DNA from: Spirosoma sp. 48-14
Lineage (GTDB): Bacteria; Bacteroidota; Bacteroidia; Cytophagales; Spirosomataceae
Direction of reading: 5' to 3'
Length of the DNA stretch: 64,000 nt
Assembly: GCF_001898575.1 (NCBI RefSeq)
Contig: NZ_MKUD01000032.1
Coordinates: 26,732 to 90,731 of the forward strand
Shown piece after piece: positions 25,916 through 34,278 of the stretch. The notes below the pieces were generated by a model, which was not told the DNA's origin, made no database searches, and was given only the letters and a program-made list of their open reading frames with translations. Made by a program: the position numbers and the translations under genes. How positions within the stretch are numbered: position 1 is the stretch's first letter; each line of letters opens with the position of its first letter.

Positions 25916-26186
25916 AAATCAGCTTTTTGTCCTGATCAATGTACGGCTTTATGTAAGGCGAAAGGCCATTGGCAGACACCAGATCGACGGATACATGCAG
26001 AAGTTCTTCTAACTGTATCTTCATTCGCACGAAGTCAAATAAAGATACCTTTGGCTCCAATTCAACCAAAATATCAACATCACTTTCCTGGGTAGCTTCT
26101 CCTCGAGCGTGTGAGCCAAATAAATAAGCTCTCTTAACTGGTTGAGAGTTAAAATATTGCTGTATATCTACTTGATAAGGTATCAT
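25896..26186 (-). CDS. mntA: MntA-like nucleotidyltransferase antitoxin
   Basis: A 96-residue minimal nucleotidyltransferase. The motif GSX10DXD is intact: Gly24-Ser25 in GSHARGEATQESDVD, with Asp36 and Asp38 as metal ligands. A third acidic residue is expected further on. In characterised pairs it AMPylates and neutralises the HEPN toxin encoded next to it. The gene starts 8 bp past the end of the YheT-like gene on the same strand, so toxin-antitoxin transcription may come from the yheT promoter or an internal one. Confidence 0.88.
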   Translation of the reverse strand: MIPYQVDIQQYFNSQPVKRAYLFGSHARGEATQESDVDILVELEPKVSLFDFVRMKIQLEELLHVSVDLVSANGLSPYIKPYIDQDKKLIYEKTAK

Positions 26187-26193
26187 ACCAGGA

Positions 26194-27225
26194 CTATAAT
26201 TTTGTTAAAAACTCGAGCGCTCGCTTTTCCGACCAGTAGGTACCCTGAAGGCTGCTGTGCCTGTCGGGGAAGCCACAGTGGCCACCTTGCTCTGGAAACT
26301 CCATCCAGACGTTGGGTAGTTCCCGGGCCAACGATTCTGGGAAACATTCGGGCGAAAGAAACGGGTCGTTTTTCGCATTGATAATCAGCGTGGGTATCGC
26401 AATATTCGGAATAAACTGAAGCGAGCTGCTTTGCGTATAGTAGTCCAGTGCATCCCGAAAGCCGTTCATAGGTGCCGTAAAGGTATTATCGAACTCTCGA
26501 ACGCTCCGAACTTTTCGAACAGCTTCGGTCGGAAAAACACCCGGCATCACTTCGGCTTTCTGCAATACCTTTCGTTTAAGCGTTCGATTAAATCGGTAAT
26601 TATACACCCAGCTATCCCATTGCTCCAGCCGTCGGGCTGAGCCCATCAGATCGAGGGGGACCGAAAAAACAACAGATTTTTTGATAGCTGGATGGATTGC
26701 TCTGCCTTGTTCGCCGAGGTATTTCAAGGTTACATTGCCACCTGCGCTAAACCCCATCAAATACAGGGTTGTATACCCTTTCGTGAGGGCATAGTTAACT
26801 ACAAAGTCCAGGTCGCTGGTTTCACCAACGTGATAAAAACGTTGCTGGCGGTTCATCTCACCACTGCACGACCGATAGTGCCAGGCCAGGCAATCGAATC
26901 CATGATTAGTCAGCTGCCTGACCATACCTGCCAGATACGGACTCGTTGAACTGCCTTCCAGACCATGGGAGAGAATAACTAATGGATAATGATCAATGGA
27001 TAATGGATAATGAGCACTCGCAGCTTTTTCATTATTCATTATCCATTGATCATTATCCATTGCCCTTCCCCAGTCCAGATCCAGAAAATCATCATCGGGC
27101 GTTTCGATACGTTCGCGGACGTAAGCAACCGATACCTTGCGAAACAGCGAGGGAATAATGGTTTGTAGGTGGCCGTTCCATAAACGGGCGGGCGGCTCAT
27201 AGCTGGATGGGGCAATCAGCGGCAT
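26194..27225 (-). CDS. YheT-like alpha/beta hydrolase with in-frame palindrome insert
   Basis: A cytoplasmic alpha/beta hydrolase of the YheT/AB-hydrolase 4 group. Family marks are PARLWNGHLQTIIPSLFRK at the start, LVILSHGLEGSS (oxyanion strand), and the nucleophile elbow LMGFSAGGNVTLKYLG. The catalytic Asp region is NAKNDPFLSPE and the His is in GGHCGF. I chose the ATG at 27225 (343 aa), because MPLIAPSSYEPPARL fits the family start and the longer start at 27252 adds nine odd residues. Residues 56-82 are encoded entirely by an 81-bp palindrome (27 codons) of the type found between genes elsewhere. They sit just before the oxyanion strand, in a surface loop, so the enzyme may still fold. Confidence 0.85.
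   Translation of the reverse strand: MPLIAPSSYEPPARLWNGHLQTIIPSLFRKVSVAYVRERIETPDDDFLDLDWGRAMDNDQWIMNNEKAASAHYPLSIDHYPLVILSHGLEGSSTSPYLAGMVRQLTNHGFDCLAWHYRSCSGEMNRQQRFYHVGETSDLDFVVNYALTKGYTTLYLMGFSAGGNVTLKYLGEQGRAIHPAIKKSVVFSVPLDLMGSARRLEQWDSWVYNYRFNRTLKRKVLQKAEVMPGVFPTEAVRKVRSVREFDNTFTAPMNGFRDALDYYTQSSSLQFIPNIAIPTLIINAKNDPFLSPECFPESLARELPNVWMEFPEQGGHCGFPDRHSSLQGTYWSEKRALEFLTKL
26981..27061. repeat. AATGGATAATG-type palindrome inside a coding sequence
   Basis: Arms 26981-27013 and 27029-27061 are inverted over 33 bp with one mismatch and a 15-nt loop. The total length is 81 bp, exactly 27 codons, and no stop codon is created. Units are the same as at 4578-4646 and 61698-61950, which are intergenic. 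Confidence 0.9.
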
Positions 27226-27609
27226 TGCACACGCGGGCGATTGAAGCCGCAAAGGTAAGCGTTCTACTGCTTAGAAACCTGGTAAATTCAAAAAAAGAGG
27301 GCGATTGGTTTGTTTTCTTTTAGTGGTTGCCCGATTCTATTGCTAATTCGGTATTGATAGTAACTATTTGCTGAATGAATGTGAACGTATAAAAATAAAA
27401 AGGCTGGTCGTAGTGCGGCCAGCCTTTCCCATTGAATACAACCTGAATTGAAAAAAGCAATGATGGATGCCGCGTTAGCAGCAAGTGAGTCAAAATTGGT
27501 AAATAAAAAGATTTAATACAACTATTTCGATAAAGAAAAATTATTTTATTACTAATCATTCTTTTGGAGGCCCTATATTGCATGACGATCATATATCTAA
27601 CACCTTCCT
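27226..27609. other. Divergent intergenic region, yheT-like / kelch gene
   Basis: This 384-bp AT-rich region holds the promoters for the leftward hydrolase gene and the rightward kelch operon. A TACCTTTG box on the minus strand (27250-27257) resembles a -7 element for the hydrolase, but no well-spaced TTG was found. A hairpin lies at 27399-27427. I see no gene in it. Confidence 0.45.
27399..27427. terminator. Hairpin in divergent region
   Basis: AAAGGCTGG (27399-27407) pairs with CCAGCCTTT (27419-27427), with an A-run before it and a pyrimidine run after. It lies upstream of both neighbours, so it may end a small or antisense transcript. Confidence 0.5.
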
Positions 27610-28929
27610 GTGAATAATCGGTTAAGATGGTGGCTGCTTGGGCTAACCGTGTGTTTAATAACAGGCTGTTCGAAAACTCCTGAACCGGCCAAAATTGTAA
27701 ACACAAATGTGGTGTTGCCGTCGCAGGCGGCTCTGGTGTCGGTACAGCCAACCGGACCGGCAACCGCTGAGGTGATCGTTAAGCTAACTTCGGCCATTAA
27801 ACCGACCGATTGGCGATTGACCGCTCAGACCGCATCAGGCACGGTATTAGCCCTAAACTCGGTCGAGGAGCAGGTTTATGATCCGTTTAGTCTGACTATA
27901 TTGCAGTTGTCAGCCTTAAATCCGGGGCAAGCCTATACGCTACGACTGGGCTTTCGCTACAATCAGAAAGATACCCTTACTCTTGAGCGAACGTATACGC
28001 ATACGACCTATAATCCGTGGAAGCGACTGGCTCAGTTGCCGTTCAATAGTGGTGATTTTACCGGGTCGATTGTCAGCTTCGTTTCGGATCTGGATCGGAC
28101 GGGCAGTACGGTGCAGGTCACGCGGTATGTGGATGCCGAAACCTGGCAGAGGGCCTTGTTTAACTATCAATTAAATACCTGGTACGACTATAACCCGCCC
28201 TATCTGACACTGCGCCGGGGATTGATCGAGTATGTCCTGTATTACCACAATGTCGACCGATCGTATTTCTATGGGATGGGCTACCAGACCGACGATCTGT
28301 TTCCTGATAAGTATATTTATTCACGGGATTTATACGCCATTTTTCCGGCTGGGGGCAGCCGGGTATTTCCGTATTATCAAGGCGAAGATGGCGAAGTGGT
28401 GTATTTTACCACCACCGAATGGGCGTTTTTTCTGACCAACAACGGTTCACCGGCCATGCGTGGTATTTATGCTCAGTTTGATCAGGAAGCTCGCGCTCCC
28501 CTGCCCGAAAAACCAGGTATTATGGCCACGTTTAGTCTGGGTGAAACGGGCTATGTGGTCAATCAGGTGTTAGGAAGCCAACCCCATTTGTTCGCCTACG
28601 ATTCGCAAAAGGATATCTGGACCCGTAAAGCGGATTTTCCAGGTACACAGCGATCAAGAGGCATTGGGTTTTCGGTGAATGGAAAAGGATACTTCGGCCT
28701 GGGTACAGCTTCTGACCAGCGTGGCCTGCGCGACATCTGGCAGTATGACCCGGCTACGGATAAATGGCAGTATCTGACCGACTATCCGGGGCAGGGTAAT
28801 CGCTATCTGGTGGTGTGGAGCGGGCCTAAGCGGGCGTATCTAGGTTGGGGATACGAAAGCCAGACGGAGGTCGAATCGTCGGGTCATAGGCTGGTGGGCT
28901 GTACCGATTTCTGGGAGTTTGCTCCCTGA
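27610..28929 (+). CDS. Kelch-repeat lipoprotein
   Basis: A 439-residue predicted lipoprotein starting at a GTG, with lipobox LITGC and lipidated Cys20. The N-terminal 120 residues look like an Ig/fibronectin-type domain. Residues about 130-439 contain kelch-like blades (KGYFGLGTASDQRGLRDIWQYDPATDKW, in which the Gly pair, Tyr and Trp are spaced as in kelch repeats). It is the first gene of a unit with a DUF4249 lipoprotein and a TonB-dependent receptor. It could be a surface-exposed binding partner of that receptor, but the ligand is unknown. Confidence 0.82.
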   Translation: MNNRLRWWLLGLTVCLITGCSKTPEPAKIVNTNVVLPSQAALVSVQPTGPATAEVIVKLTSAIKPTDWRLTAQTASGTVLALNSVEEQVYDPFSLTILQLSALNPGQAYTLRLGFRYNQKDTLTLERTYTHTTYNPWKRLAQLPFNSGDFTGSIVSFVSDLDRTGSTVQVTRYVDAETWQRALFNYQLNTWYDYNPPYLTLRRGLIEYVLYYHNVDRSYFYGMGYQTDDLFPDKYIYSRDLYAIFPAGGSRVFPYYQGEDGEVVYFTTTEWAFFLTNNGSPAMRGIYAQFDQEARAPLPEKPGIMATFSLGETGYVVNQVLGSQPHLFAYDSQKDIWTRKADFPGTQRSRGIGFSVNGKGYFGLGTASDQRGLRDIWQYDPATDKWQYLTDYPGQGNRYLVVWSGPKRAYLGWGYESQTEVESSGHRLVGCTDFWEFAP

Positions 28930-28981
28930 TTAGTTGGGCGTGAGGGTGGTATTTTGAACTTGGTCTGCTTGTTATTGATAT

Positions 28982-30022
28982 ATGCGAAATCTGCTACTAG
29001 CTGGTGTTTTTATTTTACTGATTGCCTGTGTCGATGAGGTTCAATTGCCGATTCGGCAGGTCGAACCCCGATTGGTGGTGGATGGGTTTATTACGGATGA
29101 AGCGCCACCCTATCCGATTAAACTGACTTTTTCAGGAACCTATTCGTCAGGAAACCTTTTTCCGGAAGAACTGATAATCAATGGGGCCATCGTTACGATT
29201 ACGGATAATGGCGAACGAACCGTAGCCCTGGAACAGGACCCTTTGTTACCGTCCTATTATTGGATGCGTAATCCGGCTTTTCGGGGCCAGCCAGGTCATC
29301 GGTACACGTTAAAGATCGTTCTCCCCGACGGCCGTACTTATGTTTCCTCGCCGGAGCTGCTGGCTCCTATAGCGCCAATCGAACGGGTTTATGCTGAGTA
29401 TCGGCAGTCGGACGGATATTCTGGTCAGCCAGACCTGTACAACATTCTGATAGATACCCAGGACCCGGCTACACCGGGTGATTATTACCGATGGTCGACC
29501 TACAGTTATGTACCTCGTTGGGCGAGCTATGACCCGAAGCATCCACCAGTGGGTGCTATGACACTTTGTAGTACCTGTTCCTGTTGGGTGCCTTACTTTA
29601 GTCAGTTGACTAGTGTATTATCCGATGCACTGATCAATGGCAACCGCATCAGTCATCGCTCTGTGTTCAATTCGCCAGTCTATGCCGTCGGCAGGCAATA
29701 TGTTGAGGTCAGGCAATATTCACTGAGCCGGGCAGCTTATCAACACTGGACACATTTTGACGAGCAGCGTAGTCGTACGGGGTCCTTGTTCGACCCTCAA
29801 CCGGCTTCTATTGAGGGTAATGTGCATCTACAGGCCGATACGACCGTACTGGCACTAGGGTATTTTGGGGCTTCGGCCGTCAGTAAACAACGGTTGGTTA
29901 TTCCAGGTGATACAATTAACTATGATAAATTTCTCAATCGTCTGAACAAGTCCTTTATTCCACCCGGCGACTGCGGGTCGAACTTCCCTCAGTTTCAACT
30001 AGACGTACCGGTAGGATGGTAA
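28982..30022 (+). CDS. DUF4249 lipoprotein
   Basis: A 346-residue lipoprotein with lipobox LLIAC and lipidated Cys16. The opening after it (VEPRLVVDGFITDEAPPYPIKLTFS) and GHRYTLKIVLPDGRTYVS are typical of DUF4249, a Bacteroidota-specific family usually encoded beside a TonB-dependent receptor. A cluster of Cys (CSTCSC) lies near residues 198-203. Its end overlaps the receptor start by 7 bp, so the two are translated together. It probably sits on the outer membrane and helps capture or deliver the receptor ligand. Confidence 0.88.
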   Translation: MRNLLLAGVFILLIACVDEVQLPIRQVEPRLVVDGFITDEAPPYPIKLTFSGTYSSGNLFPEELIINGAIVTITDNGERTVALEQDPLLPSYYWMRNPAFRGQPGHRYTLKIVLPDGRTYVSSPELLAPIAPIERVYAEYRQSDGYSGQPDLYNILIDTQDPATPGDYYRWSTYSYVPRWASYDPKHPPVGAMTLCSTCSCWVPYFSQLTSVLSDALINGNRISHRSVFNSPVYAVGRQYVEVRQYSLSRAAYQHWTHFDEQRSRTGSLFDPQPASIEGNVHLQADTTVLALGYFGASAVSKQRLVIPGDTINYDKFLNRLNKSFIPPGDCGSNFPQFQLDVPVGW

Positions 30023-32397
30023 ACCAAACGAAAGGCAAGGCTATTCGCTACGGAATACTGACGTTGCTTTGTTTCTATACCTGTACCGTGCAGGCCCAGA
30101 TTCGGGTTCGGATTTATGGGCAGGTAAACGACGGGGTGACGGGTAAGCCAATCACGAACGTGTCGGTTTATGATAAAAAGCAGGGAGCAGGCACCACTAC
30201 CGATAGTACAGGAGCGTTTAGTATGCAGGTGCTACCAGGCCCGTATAATCTGACCTTCTCAGCGGTTGGGTATTATTCGCGGAGCCGGTTTCTGGAAGCT
30301 GGGCGGAATACCATACGGCTGGAAGTGGCCCTGAATCCCGACACACGCCAACTGGACGAAGTGAACGTTACGGGCCGAACCCCCGATGCCAACGTGTCGG
30401 CTACGCAGATGAGCGTGGTACGGCTGGACATGAAAAACCTGCGTAACATTCCAGTGGTATTTGGTGAAGTCGATATTCTGAAAGCATTGACCTTACAACC
30501 GGGTGTCAGTACCGTAGGAGAGGGCGCAGGCGGTTTCAATGTGCGCGGAGGGCGTACCGACCAGAATCTGGTGCTGCTGGATGGGGCCCCGCTATTTAAT
30601 ACGAGCCATATGCTGGGTTTGCTGAGCAACCTGAATGCCGATGCCATTCAGGATGTAACGCTCTACAAAGGGGGCATCCCGGCGGCATATGGCGGACGAT
30701 TATCGTCTTTATTGCTGATGAACACCAAAGCGGGCGAAACCGAGCGGGTCAGTGTAACTGGTGGTATCGGTTTATTAACCAGTCGATTGCTGGTGCAAGG
30801 ACCCGCAAGTCGGAATAAAAAGCTAACGTTTCTGGCGGGGGGGCGGATCGCATATCCTTCATTTATACTTGGTTTATTCCCGGCTCCAACGAATAAAGAT
30901 CGAGCGTTTTTCTATGATATCAATGGCCGGCTGACGTACCGGATTAACGAAAATAGTCAGGTGTCAGCTACTGCCTATCGGAGTTATGACACCTTTAAAT
31001 TTCCGCAAGACACACTCTATACAACGCAATCGACACTGTTTACAGCCCGATGGAGCCAACGTTTGAGTCCACATCTTTCGTTTAATCTGAATGCTACGCA
31101 AAGCGATTATCGGTTTTTTCTGGATGGACTGACTAGTTTCAATACCTACCGCTATCAGTCAACCATCCGCCAGCGCGATGCCCGTTTCGATGGTTTGTGG
31201 ACCCCAACGGCAGCGCATCGGATTGAGTTTGGCAGTTCATTGACGGGCTATCAGTTGCTCCCGGGAGCCATCAGCCCGACGGGGACTAATTCAACGATTA
31301 TCAACATAACCTTGCCAACCGAACAGGCGCGTGAATGGGCGGGGTACGTATCGGAAGAGTGGACGCCTACCCGCGTAGTATCGGTGCAGGCGGGTATTCG
31401 GTATGCGCAGTTTACGAATGTGGGGCCAGGAGTGGCCTATACATATGCTGAAGGACAACCGCGTACCCGCGAGAGCATAACCGATACCCTGCATTTTGGG
31501 AGTGGGCAGTCACTGGCAAAATACGGTGGCTGGGAGCCCCGGTTAACTATCCGAGCCAACGTAACAAAGAATAGTTCGTTGAAAATCAGCTATAACCGAA
31601 CCCGGCAGTATCTGCACCTGATTTCCAATACAACGGCTATTTCGCCCGTCGATTTCTGGAAAGTAAGTGATGGACTGGTGCCTCCGCAGGTAGCCGATCA
31701 GTTTGCGATAGGGTACTTTCATAATGTTCTGGACAATGCCTACGAAACGTCGGTGGAGGTATACCATAAAACCCTTGAAAATCTGGTCGAGTACCGTAAC
31801 GGGGCTACTTTATTGCTCAATCCGACGCTGGATGCCGATCTGCTACGGGCGCAGGGACGTGCCTATGGAGTGGAAGTGAGTATCCAGAAAACGCGTGGCC
31901 TACTGACTGGCTTGGTTGCTTACACCTATTCGCGTACACTGGCGCGGGTGCCTAGTCCCTATGCCAGCGTACAGATCAACGGAGGAAACTGGTATCCATC
32001 CACTTTCGACCGACCACATAACCTGACCATCGCAACCCAGTGGAAATGGAGTCGGGGCTGGACGTTCGGTACTAATTTCGTGTATACCAGTGGCCGACCG
32101 ACTACTTATCCCGATGGCACTTACCGGCTCAACGGCACAAAAGTGCTGGACTACTCACAGCGAAACGTTGACCGGATTCCCGATTACCATCGGCTGGATA
32201 TATCGTTTACGAAAGATGGCCGACGAACGCCAGGGCAGCGTCGATACAGCAACTGGGCCTTTTCGTTTTACAATGTCTACGCCCGTAAGAACCCGTATTC
32301 CATTTATTTTCAACGTGTAAACACCACAACGAAAAGCTATCAGCTATCCGTTTTCGGTACGATCATTCCGTCGGTAAGCTGGAATTTTAACTGGTAA
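30016..32397 (+). CDS. TonB-dependent receptor with carboxypeptidase-like domain
   Basis: A 793-residue outer-membrane receptor. A signal peptide ends near residue 28 (TVQAQI). Next comes a carboxypeptidase-regulatory-like beta-sandwich (about 30-118: YGQVNDGVTGKPITNVSVYDKK), then the plug (about 125-235: GEGAGGFNVRGGRTDQNLVLLDGAPLFN), then a beta-barrel ending in an aromatic terminal strand (SWNFNW). It forms a DUF4249/receptor pair with the gene before. TonB-ExbBD would energise uptake. The substrate is unknown, and no SusD partner is present, so a glycan role is not implied. Confidence 0.93.
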   Translation: MVNQTKGKAIRYGILTLLCFYTCTVQAQIRVRIYGQVNDGVTGKPITNVSVYDKKQGAGTTTDSTGAFSMQVLPGPYNLTFSAVGYYSRSRFLEAGRNTIRLEVALNPDTRQLDEVNVTGRTPDANVSATQMSVVRLDMKNLRNIPVVFGEVDILKALTLQPGVSTVGEGAGGFNVRGGRTDQNLVLLDGAPLFNTSHMLGLLSNLNADAIQDVTLYKGGIPAAYGGRLSSLLLMNTKAGETERVSVTGGIGLLTSRLLVQGPASRNKKLTFLAGGRIAYPSFILGLFPAPTNKDRAFFYDINGRLTYRINENSQVSATAYRSYDTFKFPQDTLYTTQSTLFTARWSQRLSPHLSFNLNATQSDYRFFLDGLTSFNTYRYQSTIRQRDARFDGLWTPTAAHRIEFGSSLTGYQLLPGAISPTGTNSTIINITLPTEQAREWAGYVSEEWTPTRVVSVQAGIRYAQFTNVGPGVAYTYAEGQPRTRESITDTLHFGSGQSLAKYGGWEPRLTIRANVTKNSSLKISYNRTRQYLHLISNTTAISPVDFWKVSDGLVPPQVADQFAIGYFHNVLDNAYETSVEVYHKTLENLVEYRNGATLLLNPTLDADLLRAQGRAYGVEVSIQKTRGLLTGLVAYTYSRTLARVPSPYASVQINGGNWYPSTFDRPHNLTIATQWKWSRGWTFGTNFVYTSGRPTTYPDGTYRLNGTKVLDYSQRNVDRIPDYHRLDISFTKDGRRTPGQRRYSNWAFSFYNVYARKNPYSIYFQRVNTTTKSYQLSVFGTIIPSVSWNFNW

Positions 32398-32410
32398 TGG
32401 CGAGTTATCG

Positions 32411-32444
32411 TTGTATAGAATTGGCCGATAAATCGTTACCTTTG
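32411..32444 (+). promoter_or_regulatory. Promoter of second Uma2 gene
   Basis: TTG at 32411-32413 and TACCTTTG at 32437-32444 are 26 nt apart start to start, exactly the -33/-7 spacing of the phylum. It lies just past the receptor stop codon and 19 bp before the ATG at 32463, which supports that start over the ATG at 32397. Confidence 0.6.
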
Positions 32445-32462
32445 GTAAATGCCCACTTAGCC

Positions 32463-33125
32463 ATGTCTGAACTACTATTGCAGATTTTAGATACTCCCCA
32501 AGCCCCGCTTATACTTCAGAAAGTGCAGGCTATTCTGGATGAGGAGCGCCAGAAACGGTATGCTTTTTATGAATGGCTGGACGAAGATAAAAAAGCCGAG
32601 TTTATCAATGGTGAAGTCGTGGTGCATTCACCAGCCCTGGATCGCCATAACTCGGCAATGCTGCTATTGGCTACGTTGCTGACTGTTTATGTAAATGACC
32701 GCCAGTTAGGGTATGTTCGGGCTGAAAAAGCGCTGGTTGAACTGACGCGCAATAGTTACGAGCCAGACATTTGCTATTTTGGACCCGCCAAGGCTGCACA
32801 GATTACGCCCGATCAGCTTTATTATCCCGCCCCGGATCTGGTGGTTGAAGTGTTATCGAAGAGTACCGAAAAAATTGACCGTGAAATCAAGTTTGCCGAT
32901 TATGCGGCTCATCGTGTAGCTGAATACTGGATCATTGACCCGCTGCGCCGAACTATTGCGCAGTATGGCATTGATGCCGATACGCTGGAATACGCATTGA
33001 CGGGATCATTTGGGTTGAAAGAGACTATTACCAGCCAAACATTGCCAGGCTTTTCGATTCCGGTTCGGGCTGTGTTCGATGAAACGGCAAATATCCTTGC
33101 CCTGCGAAATCTGCTTACGTCCTGA
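32463..33125 (+). CDS. Uma2 family putative endonuclease (DUF820)
   Basis: A 220-residue Uma2 protein closer to the family consensus than the copy at 16267. RYAFYEWLDEDKKAEFINGEVV is the standard N-terminal segment, and the nuclease-like core is YEPDICYFG, PAPDLVVEVLSKSTEKIDREIKFADYA and VAEYWIIDP. These supply the Asp, Glu and Lys positions of the PD-(D/E)xK fold. A residue run before it (ILQKVQAILDEERQKR) is helical. An ATG at 32397 would add 22 residues, but it overlaps the receptor stop and the promoter. Confidence 0.86.
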   Translation: MSELLLQILDTPQAPLILQKVQAILDEERQKRYAFYEWLDEDKKAEFINGEVVVHSPALDRHNSAMLLLATLLTVYVNDRQLGYVRAEKALVELTRNSYEPDICYFGPAKAAQITPDQLYYPAPDLVVEVLSKSTEKIDREIKFADYAAHRVAEYWIIDPLRRTIAQYGIDADTLEYALTGSFGLKETITSQTLPGFSIPVRAVFDETANILALRNLLTS

Positions 33126-33148
33126 GCGAAACTTAACAGTCAGGGGCT

Positions 33149-34171
33149 TTAGGAGGCTAATCCTGGATTGGTAAGTACCGTTGGCGGTACAAAATGCTTC
33201 TGATTCAGTTGCAGATTTTCGGCCGTCCATTCCACATCGCTGATAAAGGCTGACCCTCGCACCGGGCAGTTGGCAACCCGGCAGTAATGGCAACAGTCCT
33301 GTATACATGGATCGGTGTGTACAAAAATTTCTACTTCGGCGTCAAACCCATCCTTCAGCGTATCTTCGAAATGGTGAACTTCATCGTGTACCCTGGTCAG
33401 TTCCCAGTAGTATGGAAGAGTCAGATGGCAGTCGATATGGAGGTCGGCTCCGTATTTCTGTACGCGTAAGTTATGGACGTCGATCCAGTGGCGATCCCGA
33501 TTAGTGTTGAGCAAGTCAACGACCCGGTTCATGGTCGGGATGTCGGTTTCGTCCATAAGCCGGGCTACCGACTGGCGGGTGATCTGGAAACCATTGTAAA
33601 TGATTACCAGCGATAAACCCAGTGATAAAGAACTATCGATCCAATGCTGACCTGTGAGCGCCACCAGGGCTACGCCCACCATGACCACAATGCTGCTAAA
33701 CGTATCGGTAAGCAGGTGTTTCCCATCGGCCGTGAGTGCCGCCGAATCGGTTTGCCGACCTGCCCGGATGAGCATCCAGCCGACAAACGCATTGGCAGCC
33801 GCTGTAATGCCTACCAGGGCAAAGCCCCAATCGAGGTTGCTTAACACCTTGGGTTCAAAAAAGCTCAGAATGGCCTGCCAGACAATAACGATCCCTGCCG
33901 ATAGAATCATGGCTCCCTCGAAACCAGACGACAAAAATTCGATTTTCCCGTGTCCGTATGGGTGGTTCAGGTCGCGCGGTTGCCCGGCCAGATAGATGCT
34001 GTAAAAGGCAAATCCACTGGCAATTACATTCACAATCGATTCGACCGCATCCGACAGAATCGCCGTCGAATACGTTAAAAAGTAAGCCGTGAACTTGATA
34101 ATCAGCAGGGTTATACTTAGCCCCAGTGAGATGCCCATCCAGCGGTATTTCGTTTGTTGACTGGCACTCAT
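33149..34171 (-). CDS. Cation diffusion facilitator metal efflux transporter
   Basis: A 340-residue inner-membrane antiporter of the CDF family, exporting Zn2+, Fe2+, Co2+ or similar in exchange for protons. Six hydrophobic segments span residues 12-210. The metal-site acidic residues lie in LSDAVESIVNV (helix 2) and HLLTDTFSS (HxxxD, helix 5). A cytoplasmic ferredoxin-like domain follows (VHNLRVQKYGADLHIDCHLTLPYYWE). It ends in a Cys-rich tail, DPCIQDCCHYCRVANCPVRG, with six Cys in 17 residues that may bind metal. It converges on the Uma2 gene. Confidence 0.9.
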   Translation of the reverse strand: MSASQQTKYRWMGISLGLSITLLIIKFTAYFLTYSTAILSDAVESIVNVIASGFAFYSIYLAGQPRDLNHPYGHGKIEFLSSGFEGAMILSAGIVIVWQAILSFFEPKVLSNLDWGFALVGITAAANAFVGWMLIRAGRQTDSAALTADGKHLLTDTFSSIVVMVGVALVALTGQHWIDSSLSLGLSLVIIYNGFQITRQSVARLMDETDIPTMNRVVDLLNTNRDRHWIDVHNLRVQKYGADLHIDCHLTLPYYWELTRVHDEVHHFEDTLKDGFDAEVEIFVHTDPCIQDCCHYCRVANCPVRGSAFISDVEWTAENLQLNQKHFVPPTVLTNPGLAS

Positions 34172-34278
34172 GCGGCCATTTTTAGCTTGTTAGAAACAAC
34201 AAAGATAACGATTCTGACGCGGATTGCAGGGTATTTTAGCAACCAGGGAAGGATTTGGTTATCGGAAAAGGTGGTCTG

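Noticed and set aside
26981-27061. CRISPR array made of AATGGATAATG repeats
   Set aside because: The copies are inverted, very short and without regular spacers; no cas genes are present.
27320-27763. 147-codon minus frame across the divergent region before the kelch gene
   Set aside because: It runs antisense into the kelch gene start, has no domain or signal character and covers a hairpin.
32397-32462. Start of the Uma2 gene at the ATG overlapping the receptor stop
   Set aside because: A well-spaced promoter lies within this stretch and the family start fits the ATG at 32463.
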